Shown here: positions 63,408-64,000 of the stretch, one piece after another
Layout of the letters: every line of letters starts with the position of its first letter
Position numbering within the stretch: the stretch's first letter is position 1
DNA from: Catalinimonas niigatensis
GTDB taxonomy: Bacteria > Bacteroidota > Bacteroidia > Cytophagales > Cyclobacteriaceae
Assembly (NCBI RefSeq): GCF_030506285.1
Contig: NZ_CP119422.1
Coordinates: 1,736,001-1,800,000 of the forward strand
Length of the DNA stretch: 64,000 nucleotides
Reading direction: 5' to 3'
The notes under the pieces: model-generated
The model's input: the letters and a program-made list of their open reading frames with translations, nothing else
Database searches by the model: none
What the model was told of the DNA's origin: nothing
Translations under genes and position numbers: made by a program

Positions 63408-64000
63408 ATGTCAGCAATAAAAGTCAACTTTAAAAACTCTCAGGGGCAACAACTTTCAGCACGCCTGGAGAAACCAGCAAATGCCCACCCTAAAGCATTT
63501 GCCATTTTTGCTCATTGCTTTACTTGCAATAAGAACCTGACAGCAATTGCGAATATTAGTCGGGCTCTGACTCAGACAGGTTTTGCTGTACTTCGGTTTG
63601 ACTTTACAGGTCTAGGAGAAAGTGAAGGAGATTTTGCCAATACTAATTTTTCCTCAAACATAGAAGACTTACAAGCTGCCGCAGATTTCTTGCAGGAAGA
63701 ATATGAAGCTCCTAAACTTCTGATAGGACACTCATTAGGAGGTGCAGCAGTGCTTATAGCCAGTTTACGTATAAGTTCGGTGGAGGCAATAGTTACCATC
63801 GGTGCTCCCTCCGACCCTGAGCATGTTATGCGTCTTTTCACAGAAGATTTAGGTGCTATTGAAAGAGAAGGGAAAGCTGAAGTAAATATTAGTGGCCGGT
63901 CTTTTATGATCAAAAAACAATTGATTGATGACCTCAAACAGGCAGATGAAAACCATGATTTTCATAAAATTAAGAAGCCACTGCTTATTATGCACTCCCC
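63408..64000 (+). CDS. Alpha/beta hydrolase, 3' end outside the window
   Basis: The first 197 codons of a hydrolase open to the window end. SAIKVNFKNSQGQQLSARLE, FAIFAHCFTCNKN (oxyanion region), VLRFDFTGLGESEG and the nucleophile LIGHSLGGAAVL are clear. Proteins with this start are often fused to a C-terminal OsmC domain, which would lie outside the window, so the fusion is only a possibility. No signal peptide. Confidence 0.85.
   Translation, partial: MSAIKVNFKNSQGQQLSARLEKPANAHPKAFAIFAHCFTCNKNLTAIANISRALTQTGFAVLRFDFTGLGESEGDFANTNFSSNIEDLQAAADFLQEEYEAPKLLIGHSLGGAAVLIASLRISSVEAIVTIGAPSDPEHVMRLFTEDLGAIEREGKAEVNISGRSFMIKKQLIDDLKQADENHDFHKIKKPLLIMHS

Noticed and set aside
1-64000. CRISPR array, prophage or integrative element
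   Set aside because: No spaced direct repeats, phage structural genes, integrase or relaxase were seen; the tRNA genes have no repeated 3' ends nearby.

Overview
The window reads as chromosome of a Bacteroidota bacterium, most likely of the Cytophagia. The evidence is a SusC/SusD pair with a hybrid two-component sensor, a fused ccoNO gene, a short primary sigma factor, an FNR-type regulator with N-terminal cysteines, and several promoters of the Bacteroidota form (TTG or TTTG, about 18-21 bases, TAnnTTTG). Genus cannot be fixed by reading alone. No phage, plasmid, CRISPR array or intact insertion sequence was seen.

1-15.2 kb is a respiration block. After the end of citrate synthase and a MerC-domain gene come an FNR/CRP-type regulator, a universal-stress-type protein and then a complete cbb3 oxidase cluster: copper ATPase ccoI, ccoS, fused ccoNO, ccoQ, a single-haem ccoP, ccoG, ccoH, a TauE/SafE-like membrane protein, hemN and a small membrane protein. 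TGA-N6-TCA dyads lie in front of the stress-protein gene, ccoI and the last gene of the run. They look like sites for the neighbouring regulator, which would make this a self-contained low-oxygen regulon. Most spacers inside the cluster carry a hairpin or inverted repeat.

15.3-27 kb is mixed: a class III aminotransferase, a lipoprotein of four fasciclin domains, a LytS/LytTR-type two-component pair, a TerB-like protein, a BlaI/BlaR1-type pair behind tandem operator dyads (the BlaR1 partner has TonB and carboxypeptidase-regulatory-like domains added), and an FtsX-type ABC permease broken by a frameshift. 27-33.4 kb, on the minus strand, is an RND efflux operon (TetR regulator, TolC, adaptor, AcrB) followed by a 198-bp MITE-like element.

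33.8-48 kb, also minus strand, is an arabinan utilisation locus: two GH43 enzymes, a GH51 arabinofuranosidase, SusD, SusC and a 1477-residue hybrid sensor/AraC regulator. The enzymes would cut arabinan to arabinose, SusCD would import the oligosaccharides, and the hybrid sensor would induce the locus.

48-64 kb is mostly housekeeping: an alpha/beta hydrolase, a carboxylesterase with an abutting glutaminyl cyclase, an acetyltransferase, HEAT-like and YciI-like proteins, tRNA-Leu, a SAM hydroxide adenosyltransferase-type protein, phoH, another acetyltransferase, trxB, the primary sigma factor, pnp-rpsO, an LptF/LptG-type permease, a START-like protein, tRNA-Met and the start of another hydrolase.

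No wholly new multi-gene system stands out. The best leads are the candidate FNR regulon sites, the operator over the MerC promoter, the extended BlaR1-type protein, the broken permease and the two MITE-like elements.
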